This document shows, piece after piece, positions 42,953 through 54,583 of a stretch of DNA of 64,000 nucleotides (position 1 is its first letter; each line of letters opens with the position of its first letter). This stretch comes from Entomortierella parvispora. Lineage: Eukaryota; Mortierellomycota; Mortierellomycetes; Mortierellales; Mortierellaceae. The position numbers and the translations under genes are program-made. Below the pieces are notes generated by a model, which was not told where the DNA came from, did not search any database, and saw only the letters and a list, made by a program, of their open reading frames with translations. The stretch covers positions 124,001 through 188,000 of the forward strand of contig OY752153.1 of the NCBI GenBank assembly GCA_963573315.1. The letters run 5' to 3'.

Positions 42953-43678
42953 TCAGAAACCACACTTGATATCGTAACCTCCAGTAACCTTCGTCAAAGA
43001 GTACCCAGCCTTGCCAACGCAGTCTCCATTCTCGTACACCTTGGTGTTCTTGCCTCCGCTGGCGCCTTTGGTCTTTGATGTCGGATCAAAAAACGTCACT
43101 TCGGTCTTGGGCAGGGAGTCACAGGTATGCGACCGTTGGCCATTCCAGATGTAGTATTCCACAAAGCCGACCTGACCATTGTCGATTTTCCTAGCTCCGG
43201 CTGGCAATGTCCACTCTCCAATCACCGTAGAGTCTCCTGTCACCGCATCAACCAAGGTACCTCTCCATGTCGTATCACCAATGTTCTCCACCACGGTGTT
43301 ATAGGTATGACTGTAGTTGCCAGGAACCTCCACGGCGCAACTAACTCCTGGACCACTATCCGCACCTAGATGGCAGTTCTTGTGCTTCGTTGTGGTGCCA
43401 CCCTGGAAGGAGGAGAAAACCCCATGCACAATGTCTTTTCCATTCTTGTCCGGCCGAGGCTGAATACCGGTGTACCCACGTTCAGTGACATTGAGGAATT
43501 TGAACATCTGAGAAAAGTAAAATCCACTCTTGTGGGGGGCACTGACAAAGTTGAAAGAGAATGTAATATCACTCAGGCCGTCTGCGGGAGCCTTGTCAAA
43601 CCGCCAGTCGTTTTGGACGAGGGCCCACACCAGCGGAGGAGCAGACAGAACGAGAATTATAGCAGCGATAAGTTTCAT
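42953..43678 (-). CDS. Secreted DUF3472-like protein, paralogue 3
   Basis: Single exon, 241 residues from the ATG at 43678. That start is chosen because it opens the signal peptide MKLIAAIILVLSAPPLVWA and aligns with the other two paralogues; the frame is open further upstream. It shows GFYFSQMFKF, GYTGIQPR, FSSFQGGTTTKHKNC, TTWRGTLVD and GEWTLPAGARK, and ends GYDIKCGF. Most similar to paralogue 2 at the C-terminus. Function unknown. Confidence 0.78.
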   Translation of the reverse strand: MKLIAAIILVLSAPPLVWALVQNDWRFDKAPADGLSDITFSFNFVSAPHKSGFYFSQMFKFLNVTERGYTGIQPRPDKNGKDIVHGVFSSFQGGTTTKHKNCHLGADSGPGVSCAVEVPGNYSHTYNTVVENIGDTTWRGTLVDAVTGDSTVIGEWTLPAGARKIDNGQVGFVEYYIWNGQRSHTCDSLPKTEVTFFDPTSKTKGASGGKNTKVYENGDCVGKAGYSLTKVTGGYDIKCGF

Positions 43679-43999
43679 TGTTGTGCTCGTTGGAAGTAAA
43701 ATACACAAAAACTTTGCGGGACTAAGGTGGAGAGGGGTATGGTGGGATTGTCGACTTATTGTTGTGGGATGATCTTTTAATTTTTCCTGTAACAAACTCA
43801 AAAAAATGTTCCATCCTTGCCAGCTATGAACCAGTCTGGCCGAGATCGTCATGCACCATTGTTTGTGCAACGACAAACATTCGACCATCCATGTCTCCAC
43901 GCTCATCCCTTTTCAGATCCTCGGCTTGGCGGCATGCTCTACAAAGCAACTTTTCCTACACGTGCCCCCTGCCTCAATTTCTTTTATTACAGAACGCGT
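43679..43999. other. Spacer upstream of secreted paralogue 3
   Basis: Promoter of paralogue 3 and 3' flank of the myotubularin gene. Nothing else seen. Confidence 0.5.
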
Positions 44000-46900
44000 T
44001 CAAACAGCTATAAACACGTCGGGATCTTCAGAACCTGGCACAGGGAATCCAAAATCATCGAAGGCATCTTCGAGTTCCGCATCCGACATGTTCACCACCT
44101 TGACCTCGTCATTACCTCCTTCTCCTGCTACTAGATCTTTTCCATCTTTTCCCGCGTAATCTACTTCGTCTTCGCTAATATCCTCGTACTGAAGCGGTTC
44201 GTCCCGCCCGAAAAACTTCTCTGGACTCTCAATGATCCGCGCCATCTCGACCTCCACCCCCTTTTTAGCTGCTGCCATTAAAACCAATTCCGGAAGTTTC
44301 CTTCTCCCCATCCTATGGCTGGACCTAGGAAACTCCTCATCGGCAGTGTCGACGCCACCGTCGTCTTCCAAACCGCTACTCGATCCTGAGACAAGACCAT
44401 CCGCAACGACTCCCCATCCTGCTTCTCGAGCTGGCCTTTCTTCTCTTCTACGTCTGGCCCAATTCTGCCAGCCGAGAAACGCGTGTTTTACCTTTTCCCT
44501 CCGCTTGGATCTTAGGTGCATCACCAACATGTAGTAGAGGTGCATCTCTTCGCCGCGCAACTGTGTCAACGCTGGTGGGAGTACGATCGATATTTCAGAT
44601 GAAGAGATCGTAGAGGATTTATCACCTTCAGAAGAACGGGGCCGTCCAGGCGACAACGGATCCTGAGAGCCCATGGTCACGCCAGGGAAAGCAAATTGTT
44701 TCCGTTGCTGCTCATCAAACATGCTCGCGTGCCACTTATCCATTCTTGAAATAGCCGACGACGATTTGTACATTGAAGATACTTGGGTGCCGCCCGCAGA
44801 AAGCAGGGATGAGGGAAGAGAAGGGTGATAATGGAGAAGGACTGTCCGCGTGTCCGGCAGGAATGGTGGTGTTGCGTTGAAATAATACTCTGACCACAGG
44901 GCTGTATACCGACCTCCCGTCTGGACAGTCAAAGCGTTTCTCCTCCAGTCTTCCATCAGGTGATCTGACCTTGACCCTGAAGGCGCTGAAGATGACGGCA
45001 GCGGCGAATAGTCTCGATTTGTAAACCAACCCCGATGTTTCTGGATCCACTTCCAGATTGATGGTGTCCTCTGCCGCATCCGGTCTTGTGTCCGCTCCCT
45101 CTCAGCGTTGTATAAAAAGTCGCCAAAAGGAGACAGTCCACCAGATCCTGCTCTCGCCAAGACAACGAGGAGATAGTCATTGAACTCGAACAGGGCCGGA
45201 TGTTGCTGCAAGATATGGTGTACGCAGGTCAAAAACAGAATAAATACTGGTGAAGGCGACAAGGGGACCATGGTTGCTGTTGCTGTTGCTGTAGCTTGGG
45301 ATGAGACAGCTGTGGGTGGAGAAGAGGGAGTTGGCGATGGTTGCGAGGGATATTTTGGTGGCACAGGTGCAGATATTGGTCGAGGCGGGTATCCCGTATA
45401 AATTTGTCGCGTAGGCTTAGGTATGGACCTCCCCTGCTCTGATTTATCGCTCTCTTCCAATGCCGACGGAGAAGAAGTGTGTGGGTCCTGCCTTGAGCCC
45501 ATGTGGTATGTGAACGAAGGGAAGGGTTCCAGATCTTTGGGTGGCTCAGGGTCCGGATACACGTTCTTTCTCAATTTTCGAGAATAAGAAACTGATTCCT
45601 TGGCACCATTCGGACTAGATTGGACTTCTGCAGCTGATCTCCAGTTCTCCGAAGTGTCGACATCGAAACCTGCGGTCCCAGGTTTCCTTCCTTGGCTATT
45701 TGGAACAGCGTCTGTCCTGGATTGAAAGGGGTGCCCGCACGACAGCCATTCTTTTTCGATCAGAATACGCAACCCCTGGATCGTCCTGTAAAAAGGATCC
45801 ATCAAAATCTGTGCCAAAGACACTAATTGAGTGGTCCTGTCCCATCCGTCTGTACAGTGCTGATCACGGCAAAAAAAAAAAAAAATTGAAGCATGTAAGG
45901 AAAATGAATGATGATCATAGGACATCCATGAACTCATGTATGACCCCGTAGTACTTACAACCAACACCGACGCGTTAGATTCCACCATCTTGCCCACCAC
46001 TCCCTCTTGTCCAGACGCCGCCTTCAACAAGTCGGCCACATGACCCAGCCATCCTGTCGATTCGATCACACTGAACCAGTTTGGAGAGTCTGCCTGATTT
46101 GAAACGGCCTTCAGCACCGCCTGATGTGAATTGGCGATGGTGTGAATGTTCCCCAAGGATAGAAACGAAATAGAGGCGTTTGGATAGTGTTCTAAATATT
46201 TGTAACGAAGATGAAGCCATATGCCAAAGGGTTATCTTCCTAGCTTCAGGTGCAATTCTCAAATACTTTGACTTGGTGGTGTGTGCTTGTTACCTGGGTT
46301 CTCTCGACCCCCACCCACATATCCATTGGCCACCGCAGACGCAAATGCACGGGCATCCATGATGCACAGCTTTGGGCTAATACGATGCTTCGAGTCAGTT
46401 CCAATCTGCTTTGCAGCACTACTGAGAATCGTCCTGATGTATAGTTCATCCTCTGGTCCTCTAGATACTCAAATAAGAATGAAGGAAGAAAGTCTGTTAG
46501 GGCCGCCTTTTTTTAGCATTCATCTGCTCCTACCAATATTCAATATATACCTGGCACCAAGGAAGCCGACCATAGGTTGCGAGCTCCTCATTAACACCAA
46601 ACCCGAGTCTGGGGACTTCCAGCACACGATTGGGAAACGCTTATTAGACCGGAAACTTGTCAGTTGCTGCAAGCAGGAGTGCATGCTTTCATCCAAAGTC
46701 ATAGAGGGTGATCCCGTAATGCTTCCACGATGCGACTTTGCAGGACCTGAGCGATGACTACCCTTTGCATTTTTGAATCCTGGAGCGAGAAAGCAAGTCG
46801 GCATGATGACTTGCTCTGGATATGTGGGCGAAAGTTCAAAGCCCACATTAATACCGGCTATACACCTTTGGAGAATTTTTGGAATATCAAGAAGGAGGTT

Positions 46901-48118
46901 AGATAGAATCATCGCTGGAGCAAACAGGAAACAAAGAAGGCTGACAGCCGAGCATACGTACCACAGCGACTCGTCAAATCCCAGGCGCTGGAACTCATTT
47001 TTAATATCATATCCTCCCGACCAGCCCAGTTTCCGAGACACTATCCTTGATTTATCTATAGATGTATCCTTGCAATCGCTATCATCGTCGGCCTCCTCCA
47101 ATGAAATAATATCCTCTGCTGTCCAAAGAATTGGCTTTTCCTTCCGACTCCCCACATCCTTCGCACCCTCCGACTGCTGTTTCAATGGCGAGGAATGGAG
47201 AATAGCTCTTCCCATACTATATGGAAATCTTGTCGAAACATGCTCATTGAATACCAACCTCTTCAGGATTGACATAATCTCGACTACCACGGGTGGTCCA
47301 TGTCGACTATCCTGCTGAGCAATCATAAAGCGTGGTGTATCAAACTTGAGAGTGATGGTAATGCGGTGATGATCCTGTAGCACCATCTTGGCAATGCTGC
47401 CTAGGACGACCTGCTCCAGAACCCGACTTTGACCCTTGGCACAACAGCGGACTAGACAGACTCTGAGGTTCGTAATATCAAGCCGCAGACTTGTCGATTG
47501 GGGTGGTTTATCAGCACCTACGGAGGCGGATCCTGGCTCCTTGCTCTCAGATGGATGTTCCTGCTGCGCTTGCTTTTGTGTGATCGATGGCTTTACTGCT
47601 TCTGCAGATGGTGGTGGTGCTAGTACCCCCTCTCCGTCGTGCGGATGAGTCTGGCTGCGATGCCGCTTTCCAGAATATGAGTGATGATGCTGATGTTGAT
47701 GGTGTTGCTGATATTGGACATGATGTTGTGGTAATCCTCCAGATGGTGGAGGCGATGAAGAGTCCTGTGTCAGCTTTTCTTGTAAGGTTCTTCCAGCGGC
47801 CGTTAATAAAGAAGCCAGGTGTGCCGAGGGGGATGCTCGCTGGGGATGACTGCGCCCAATGTGAACAGAGGCCGAAAGATCTCGCGCTGTCGTCCCTGAG
47901 GAGTTTCGACCGTGGCGACCATGCAGACCAGAAGATTCGCTATTCAGTTGGGGTGGTCTAGAGAGAGAGGAAGAGGCCAACGGGTCGCCATGGGAATCAA
48001 TAGGATAAAAGTCGACATGCCCTGTGAATGAGGCTTGGACTGTTTCTCCGGGAAGGAGCCAGGATATCGTTTTCTCTAAAGACAACGCGGGGGCTGCAGC
48101 GGAGACGGGACGGACCAT
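44000..48118 (-). CDS. Myotubularin-family phosphoinositide 3-phosphatase
   Basis: Exons 48118-46962, 46865-46551, 46460-46294, 46191-45959 and 45859-44000, 1243 residues. The N-terminus fits a PH-GRAM domain ([20 protein letters not shown]), interrupted by a His/Gln/Ser-rich insertion. The phosphatase part shows [49 protein letters not shown] and the active site HCTDGWDR at about 625-632 (Cx5R, intron just before His), then [14 protein letters not shown] and [11 protein letters not shown]. All catalytic residues are present, so it should remove the 3-phosphate from PI3P and PI(3,5)P2 on endosomes or vacuoles. The last approx. 500 residues are long, Ser/Pro-rich and end in an acidic segment. 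An upstream in-frame ATG at 48226 would add 36 residues. Confidence 0.88.
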
Positions 48119-49116
48119 GATGACTCTGATCCTGGCGAGAGGTCGCTTTTGCCTTGGTTCCTGTTCCGTTGTTGTAGTTTGTTGGTGGGAGCAAAACGAA
48201 TGAGTGTTGTGGACCTGGCTTGGCATTCATTCATTCATTCATGGTCATGCATGCATCAATGTACATCTCGTGACTGCCACATCCCTCGTCACGAGAAAAA
48301 AAAATGTCTGTGCGGACGCGGTGCGAACAGCAAAGGGTTCCCACCCCTCTCGCCGATGCAAGCTCCCTTTATTATGGAGAAAAGGGGGACCACAGACCGA
48401 CCGAAGGGACGTGGTGCGCATGCAAAGAAGCAGCCCCGAAGAGTGGCGCTCGCGCTGTCCTTTTCCCCGTTCGCGTTTCCTTCCTGGACAGGACAGAGGG
48501 AGCACAGCAGGCATTGTAATTGCTGCATCAACTTTTTATGTCGTGCGGTCCACCATATGTCGTGCAAGGGTGAGAGGGCTCTCACATCGTATCGCCAAAG
48601 AGGAATGATGCGCCACTGACACCAATCTCGAATTACAAAGTGCGCTCGTCTTACAAAGGAGGAGCCACGTTCGATCCCTTCCTTTAAACGAACGAATGAA
48701 GAGCCAGCCATGGGTCGCTGTTGAGACAAACAACGCAAAGATCAAGTGTAGAGACCCAAAAAAAGGGGAAAGAGAAAGCGGGTCAAGTTGGCTCAAGGAA
48801 GAAGAATAATGGGTCAGAGAAGGACAAGGGAGAAAGGAGCCGCCAAGAAAGCGACAAGAAGGATCGGGCCACAACAATGCGAGCGAACAGACGAGGGTGT
48901 GGTGTCATCATGTCATGGGCATCATTTCCACCTTCAATGGTGTGTCCTTGTTTCCCTTTTTTTGCTTCTTCATTCATTCCCACACACCCCAAGAAGGCGC
49001 TTCCCTCTTTATTTTCTTTCCCCTCTCTTCTCTTTCTTGCCCACTCCAGCATCCTCCGCTATTGCCCTCCACCCCTTTTGTACATAATCAAACCCTCACT
49101 CTCTCCCACAAACGCG
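48119..49116. other. Divergent promoter, myotubularin gene to EcsC-like gene
   Basis: No separate gene. Includes a short (TCAT)n run near 48227-48241 and a pyrimidine-rich leader at about 48950-49110. The upstream frame that joins the 49117 gene is leader sequence, not coding. Confidence 0.5.
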
Positions 49117-50808
49117 ATGAAGGTCCTTCTCAGACTCTCCTTGGCCGCCCTGCTGGTCACTACCTCCCTTGCTCTCTCTCTTCAGGAATTTGTCGACAGT
49201 GCCCAGGTCCAAGCCTTGGCGCCTCACCTCGTCCAAGAGATTGACACCCAGGGCATCGAGTCCTTTGTTCCTCCAGTAGCCGATATTTCATCGGCCTTCA
49301 CCTCTGGCATCCAGCTACCTCTTTTGAACGACATTATCCAGATCGTGTCCCTCAACATCTTCCATGCCCAGGATGCAGACTGGTCCAAACTCGAAAACGC
49401 TCGCCTCAAGGTCATTCAAGAAAACGGTCCCGAGGCCTTGGCCGAGGCTGCCAAGCTAACCGAGACAGACACACGCCGTGCAGCCCTGGTCTTGAATACT
49501 ATCTACGACACTGTCATCAACCTGCCTGCGGCCAGCAAGGAGACCTTGGTGTCCAAGAAGCAGGAAGAGACAACTGTCGCCCCAGATGCAAACAGCGCAC
49601 CCGAAGAGAAGAAAGAGACCACAGACAAGGAAAAAGAAGATTCGTCTGCCCCTTCGCTGCTGAGCACTGCCTGGGAGTACCTTGGCCTCGGTCTGATCAA
49701 GTCCTCAGACACCGTCAAGAAGGCTCAAGGAATCATCTCGCCCCGAGCCGTCTGTGAGACCACCGATACGGCCTACCTCAAGGGCGTCGACAATGTGGTC
49801 TACTACAGTAGTTTGACCCACGGTCTCGCCGGCGGCGCCTTGATCTCTGCCCCTCCCGATTCCGCCGTCAAGTCCTTGGACATGGGCTCTATCGTCACCG
49901 CGATCGGCAAACTGGCGATTGAAATTCACATGGCTCAAAGCGTTGCGCGTCTCGCCGAATTGAATCTGACGGATCCTGCTGTCCGCACCATTACTTTCTT
50001 GGCTCTTGCCGCCGAGACTGCAGAGTCGCCTTCGGCTCAAACAGCCCGCGATATTAACAACCTGATCAACAAGGGATTGAGCGATCTCATCCCGGAAGCC
50101 GTCTTGCACTCCTTGGCGGATCAAGCAGCCTTGACCCTGATCACACGAGGTGCAGGCAAGAGCACTGGAGGTAGTTCAGTCTTTTCGGGCGTGCCTGTCC
50201 TTCGCAACGTTTTCGCATTCAGTACCGATGTCTTGAATGCCAACAACATTGGCGATGTGCTCAAGTACGTCTTTTGCCCCGATGCCTCTCACCCCACCGA
50301 GCCATCCAAGGCCAAGGTTGTCGTTGAGGAAGTCAAGAAGACGGCCGAGGACATCACTGAGCAGGGAAAGGAGACGTCCCAGAAGGTTCTCAAGGTACCC
50401 GAGGATGCAGCCAAGGAGGTTTCCGAGGAAACTATTAACATTGCAACCGATACCAAGAAGGCAACTGAGAATGCGGCCGAGGATGTCAAGATTGCGGCCG
50501 ACAACGTTGTTCAGGATGGCAAGAATATTGTCGATGCCGCACAGGAGCAAGGTCGTGAGGCTGGTGAAAAGGTTCAAGAGGCTGTAGACACAACTGGTGA
50601 AAAGATCCAGGACAAGGTGACGGAGGGAACCGAGACGGTTGACGCCGAGGGAAAGCAGGCCGCAGAGGAAATCAAGGCAAAGACGGAAGAGGCCATTGCC
50701 ACCGCCAAGAAGGAGGCAGAGGAATTGGCACAAAAGGCGTCCGAGGAGGCTCAGAAGGTGGCGGACAAGGTACAGGACAAAGTCGACGAAGCCAAAGAGG
50801 AGCTCTAG
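49117..50808 (+). CDS. Secreted EcsC-like protein with amphipathic (LEA/apolipoprotein-like) tail
   Basis: Single exon, 563 residues. Signal peptide MKVLLRLSLAALLVTTSLA. The middle (about 210-390) resembles the EcsC family: YYSSLTHGLAGGAL, GSIVTAIGKLAIEIHMAQSV, AELNLTDPAVRTITFLALAA. Residues 60-160 are helical with an acidic/Lys-rich linker. From about 400 to the end lies an extended amphipathic helix of repeated Ala/Lys/Glu/Val blocks (AAEDVKIAADNVVQDGKN, EEAQKVADKVQDKVDEAKEE), like late-embryogenesis-abundant or apolipoprotein helices that bind membranes or lipid droplets. The start is chosen for the signal peptide; the EcsC assignment is tentative. Function unknown, possibly lipid-surface binding in the secretory system. 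Confidence 0.75.
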   Translation: MKVLLRLSLAALLVTTSLALSLQEFVDSAQVQALAPHLVQEIDTQGIESFVPPVADISSAFTSGIQLPLLNDIIQIVSLNIFHAQDADWSKLENARLKVIQENGPEALAEAAKLTETDTRRAALVLNTIYDTVINLPAASKETLVSKKQEETTVAPDANSAPEEKKETTDKEKEDSSAPSLLSTAWEYLGLGLIKSSDTVKKAQGIISPRAVCETTDTAYLKGVDNVVYYSSLTHGLAGGALISAPPDSAVKSLDMGSIVTAIGKLAIEIHMAQSVARLAELNLTDPAVRTITFLALAAETAESPSAQTARDINNLINKGLSDLIPEAVLHSLADQAALTLITRGAGKSTGGSSVFSGVPVLRNVFAFSTDVLNANNIGDVLKYVFCPDASHPTEPSKAKVVVEEVKKTAEDITEQGKETSQKVLKVPEDAAKEVSEETINIATDTKKATENAAEDVKIAADNVVQDGKNIVDAAQEQGREAGEKVQEAVDTTGEKIQDKVTEGTETVDAEGKQAAEEIKAKTEEAIATAKKEAEELAQKASEEAQKVADKVQDKVDEAKEEL

Positions 50809-52093
50809 GTCACTTCTTTGTGTAAATAAAACAAGCAACAGGAGAAAGAATTTTTTTTTCTTTTTTGGATTTTCAAAGTGGGTGAGTGTGCACCACATGG
50901 TAAGGAACACTATGCCATGGAAAAGCGGGCATGCGCTCCAGCTTGCGGAATTGCCTTTCATCCGAAGATGGGCCTGATCAAGGGCTAGTTGTAGATTGGA
51001 TCCTAAAGGAATGAAGGACACACGACAATAATAACCGCCCAGAGTACAAGAGATTTTTGTGGCTGCCGCCGGCCTGCTATTTTTATAGGACCCGTCACTG
51101 CCCTCAATTGCGTCCTCCCTGGCGTTGGGGGCACTGGTGCCAGCCCTCAATTGACTCTGGAGGATGAAAAAAAAATGGAGAGCCATTGTTTACAGCGGGC
51201 ACTTTTCATTTGAGCAGTTCCAAAAACAAAGTGACCTCGATATCTGAACGCTTAAGGGGTACTTACCCTTAATTTCGACGGGTTCAGCTCGTCCACGCTC
51301 TTTTGCTCTTCCCCCAAAAAAAAGCTCTTTTGCTCTTCGATGGATGGAATGCTTGCAGTGGGACAGACGACATGGAGCAAATGCCAGCAGCTTTCAACTA
51401 CTGTCCGCGTGATGGAAGGAGGCGTTTCAAGGAGCATGAGCATTGTGCGATTTTCAAGGGTACAACTAACCGACAACCGCAGACTGAAGCCTTGACGCGA
51501 ACGTTTTCAGTGATGTCGTGTCGCCCAACTGAGAGGCTGTACAGTAGCAGCTTTCTGTTTGACGCAAAGAGACCAACTGGACATCTAATCGATGCACTTT
51601 AATGGAGTTTGGGTTTCCACTCGGCATGAACGCAGGCGCCCAGCAGGACGCCACGGCGGAAACTCCTCTATGTACCGTAGACTGAAGCAGGATTGTCTTT
51701 GTCTCTCCTGTTCGGCTTATTTGGGTTCAAAGATTCAAGAGGTAAGTCTGACTGTCATGATGGCTTTAATGCCTGCGGCAATCCACTCTTGACCTATGTT
51801 GATCTTTTCGTCAATTCTTTATTCTCCAAATAGTGAGATTCATGAACCTTGGGATAAAGCACGGCCCAAGATCCAGCATGTCCGACAATGGTTTTACGTG
51901 GAGCTACGGCAGTGTGGATTCAGACTTTTCAAGAAGTTAATTCGATCCATTAAGGGTCTAGAATCCCGCAGTTTTGCTGCGGTGTGACACCATCCGCTCC
52001 ACAATCCACTCAAAAAGGAAGCCCATCACCCCTCATCGCTCTTCATTCCTACTCAACATTTCTCTCAAACACAACAAGTCAACATCCAGAACG
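50809..52093. other. Spacer between EcsC-like and eIF5-like genes
   Basis: No gene supported. A minus-strand TATAAAA near 51078-51084 has no convincing gene downstream; the minus frame it would drive is the antisense of the EcsC-like gene. Confidence 0.5.
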
Positions 52094-53640
52094 ATGTCAC
52101 GGCCAACCCCCGCTAGCAATGCAACGCCCAAGAAGACAAAGAAGGGTGTCAACAAGCGCAAGCTCATGAACTCGATGGTCAACATCCCAAGCACAAACCC
52201 CGACCCCTATTACCGTTACAAAATGTACGTGCCTCCTTTCACGACCTGATCTGCTAACATGCTGTTTGTCAGCAAGCAAGAGAACCTGGACTCACCTTCT
52301 CATTTCTGCTACGAATCAAAAAAACTATTAGGCCAGCTCTCGAGATCCGGATCAACCCAGCACGCGTCCGAACCAATAATCCCAAGAAAGAGGCCATCGA
52401 GATCCCAGCCTCCACCCAGATCCAGAACCTGATTGCCGTCGCCAGAGCTCTCAACCGACCTCTGGAATACCTCTCCAAATTTTTTGAACTCGAACTCGAG
52501 ATGCAGGGTGTCATGGATGATCGACAACGGTGGTTCAAGTTGATGGGAGGAGAGATCCAGGAACAGGAATTGATGCTGACCCTGGATAAATTCATCCGTC
52601 GATTCGTGCTCTGCTACGTCTGCAACAATCCCGAAACGGCCCTCACCATCTTCAACACCCATATCATGAAGGAGTGTGGTGCCTGTGGTCAGAGTACACG
52701 TGTCGATCGTTTCTCGAAATTGACGAGGTTTATCCTAAGAGGCAACAGGAGTTTCGCCATGGGCTTTGCCCCTGTTATTGTAGATGCTGCCAAGTAGGTC
52801 TCTTTTTTTCCTGGAATCATTCATTTGGATTGTTTTCCGACTAGAATGGATCAGTGACTGGACTTGTGATATTGTGTCTAACGATCCAATTCATCGTTAC
52901 TCTAGGTGCCGATTCTTAAAGGAAGGAGCGACTACTCCACAGTCCAAGGGAACTGTCATGAACAACTCGAGTGGATTCAAGAATGGAGTCAAGATTGCCT
53001 CAGCCGCTGAAATGGCGGGCGAGGACGATGATGAGGAAGAAGACGATGATGACGATCAGGATTGGAAGTTGGACACCTCCGATGAGGCTGTAGCAGAGAG
53101 GAGATTGAAAGAACTGGATCTTATCACGCGTGTCGAAAAGATTATGAATGCAGGATTGGGAGACAAGGCAAAAGGTATGCATCTTGGCGTCTTGTCCAAG
53201 TGAACCTTTTTTTTTTTTTTTTTCTATTTTGGACTGATGAGAACTAACTCGCCTTTACTCTTTTTTTTTCTTTTTTTTTAGATCCATACAAACTTTTTGA
53301 AGAGTTTGTCCTGACATGCAAGGAATCAGACTCGACACTGCCCGACAAGGAAGAAGTGCTTGGCCGATTTTATACCCTCGATCTTGAAAAGGAAGGTGCC
53401 ATTTTTGTTCTAGAGAAACTTCGAAAGCACCAGGAGACTGAGACTGACCCGGAGGCGGGCTCAATAGATCAAGACGCAACCACCGCCGTTACGCGGAGCG
53501 ATTACGCAGAGATCGCCCAAGTTTTGCGTGACAGTTTAGAGCGCGAGGTCGTTGTCGAGAGCGTCTTGGAGGAGTCTGACAGCGATTTGGACAGCAGCGA
53601 TGACAGCGACAGCGACTCGGATGAAGACTTGGACCGATAA
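52094..53640 (+). CDS. Divergent eIF5-like translation factor
   Basis: Exons 52094-52224, 52332-52793, 52906-53174 and 53282-53640, 406 residues. eIF5 is the GTPase-activating protein of eIF2 in start-codon selection. The N-terminal domain is recognisable: DPYYRYKMP with the GAP arginine (here R41), ALNRPLEYLSKFFELELEMQ, and a zinc ribbon C138/C141...C159/C162 (LCYVCNNPET, ECGACGQ). It carries an extra basic stretch (KKTKKGVNKRK) before the usual start. After the ribbon the sequence diverges: the usual FILKNPP becomes FILRGNR, an acidic linker follows, and the C-terminal region matches the W2/HEAT domain only weakly before a D/S-rich tail. It could be the sole eIF5 of this species or a diverged paralogue. 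Confidence 0.82.
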
Positions 53641-54583
53641 ATAATAAAAAAAACCAACAACCCATTGGCTCAATCAAAGCTCTCTTTTTCTCTTTACATA
53701 ATTCATGGCACCTTCTGTTGGTTACCGAGGGATACGGACCGTTTTACCTGTAGTTTTTATTCCTGGAAGGAATGTCCGCTCGCCAAGAAGGCGCCTGGTG
53801 CCCTTTTTCATAACGCGTGCATGACGAGTGGGCTGTAGGTCGTATTGCCCTGGACTCGGGAAAATTGTCTCATGTTCACAACTATATCCACGAAGGGCGC
53901 ACCTTGTCAGGTACATCAGGACTCTTCGCCCAATGGCAGGTTAGAACCCTTGACACTGCCTTGACGCCCCCCTACCTACCAGGATATCCACTGCCACACC
54001 CTTGATTTTTCACTGCCCCGAGGGATCTAGGCTTAGGCCGCAGACAAATTTGGACAAGCCAAGCCCTGTAGTTGCGTGATGTGATGGGGGAGCGAAGGCG
54101 TGTCTGCAGTGCCTCCACTGTCCTTCCACCCCAAGGACACCCCAAGGACATCCGACACTCAGTTGAGGCACAGACGACAACCACTAGAAGGGCACGCAGG
54201 CAGGGGCTCAGAAGCAATTGCCCAAGGTCCATCGAGACTAGGGCTGGAAGCCAAACAAGAGCGACCAGAAACACAACACATCGTTCTATTCTTATCTGTG
54301 CAATTTGCAACCGCGTCCCCTCCTGTGTGCCTCGCAGAGCCCTTTTTTGTTTTTTCTTGCCTTTACAGTTTCTTGGACATGAAATTGCATAAAAGAAACC
54401 CTCCGCGACCCTGAAGGCCTTTCTCATTCGTTTTCTCTTTTCCTTGTCCATTCCTCCCTCCCACTTTTCATCCATTCATCTTCTCATCCCTCCCCCTTCC
54501 CTCATCTCCCTCCTTCGTCCCCACCGCTCGCTTACGATCCACCTTCATCCCCACCTCCATATCACGAATCTATCATCATCATC
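53641..54583. other. Spacer between eIF5-like and KRE9-like genes
   Basis: No gene seen. CATAAAAG near 54388 may act as a TATA element for the next gene; 54420-54580 is its pyrimidine-rich leader. Confidence 0.5.

Noticed and set aside
48721..49116. Upstream extension of the EcsC-like gene
   Set aside because: Leader-like composition; the signal peptide begins at 49117.
50176..51186. 336-codon minus-strand frame opposite the EcsC-like gene, with a TATA-like box upstream
   Set aside because: It is the antisense of a repetitive coding sequence (Leu-rich on the reverse) and has no independent domain.
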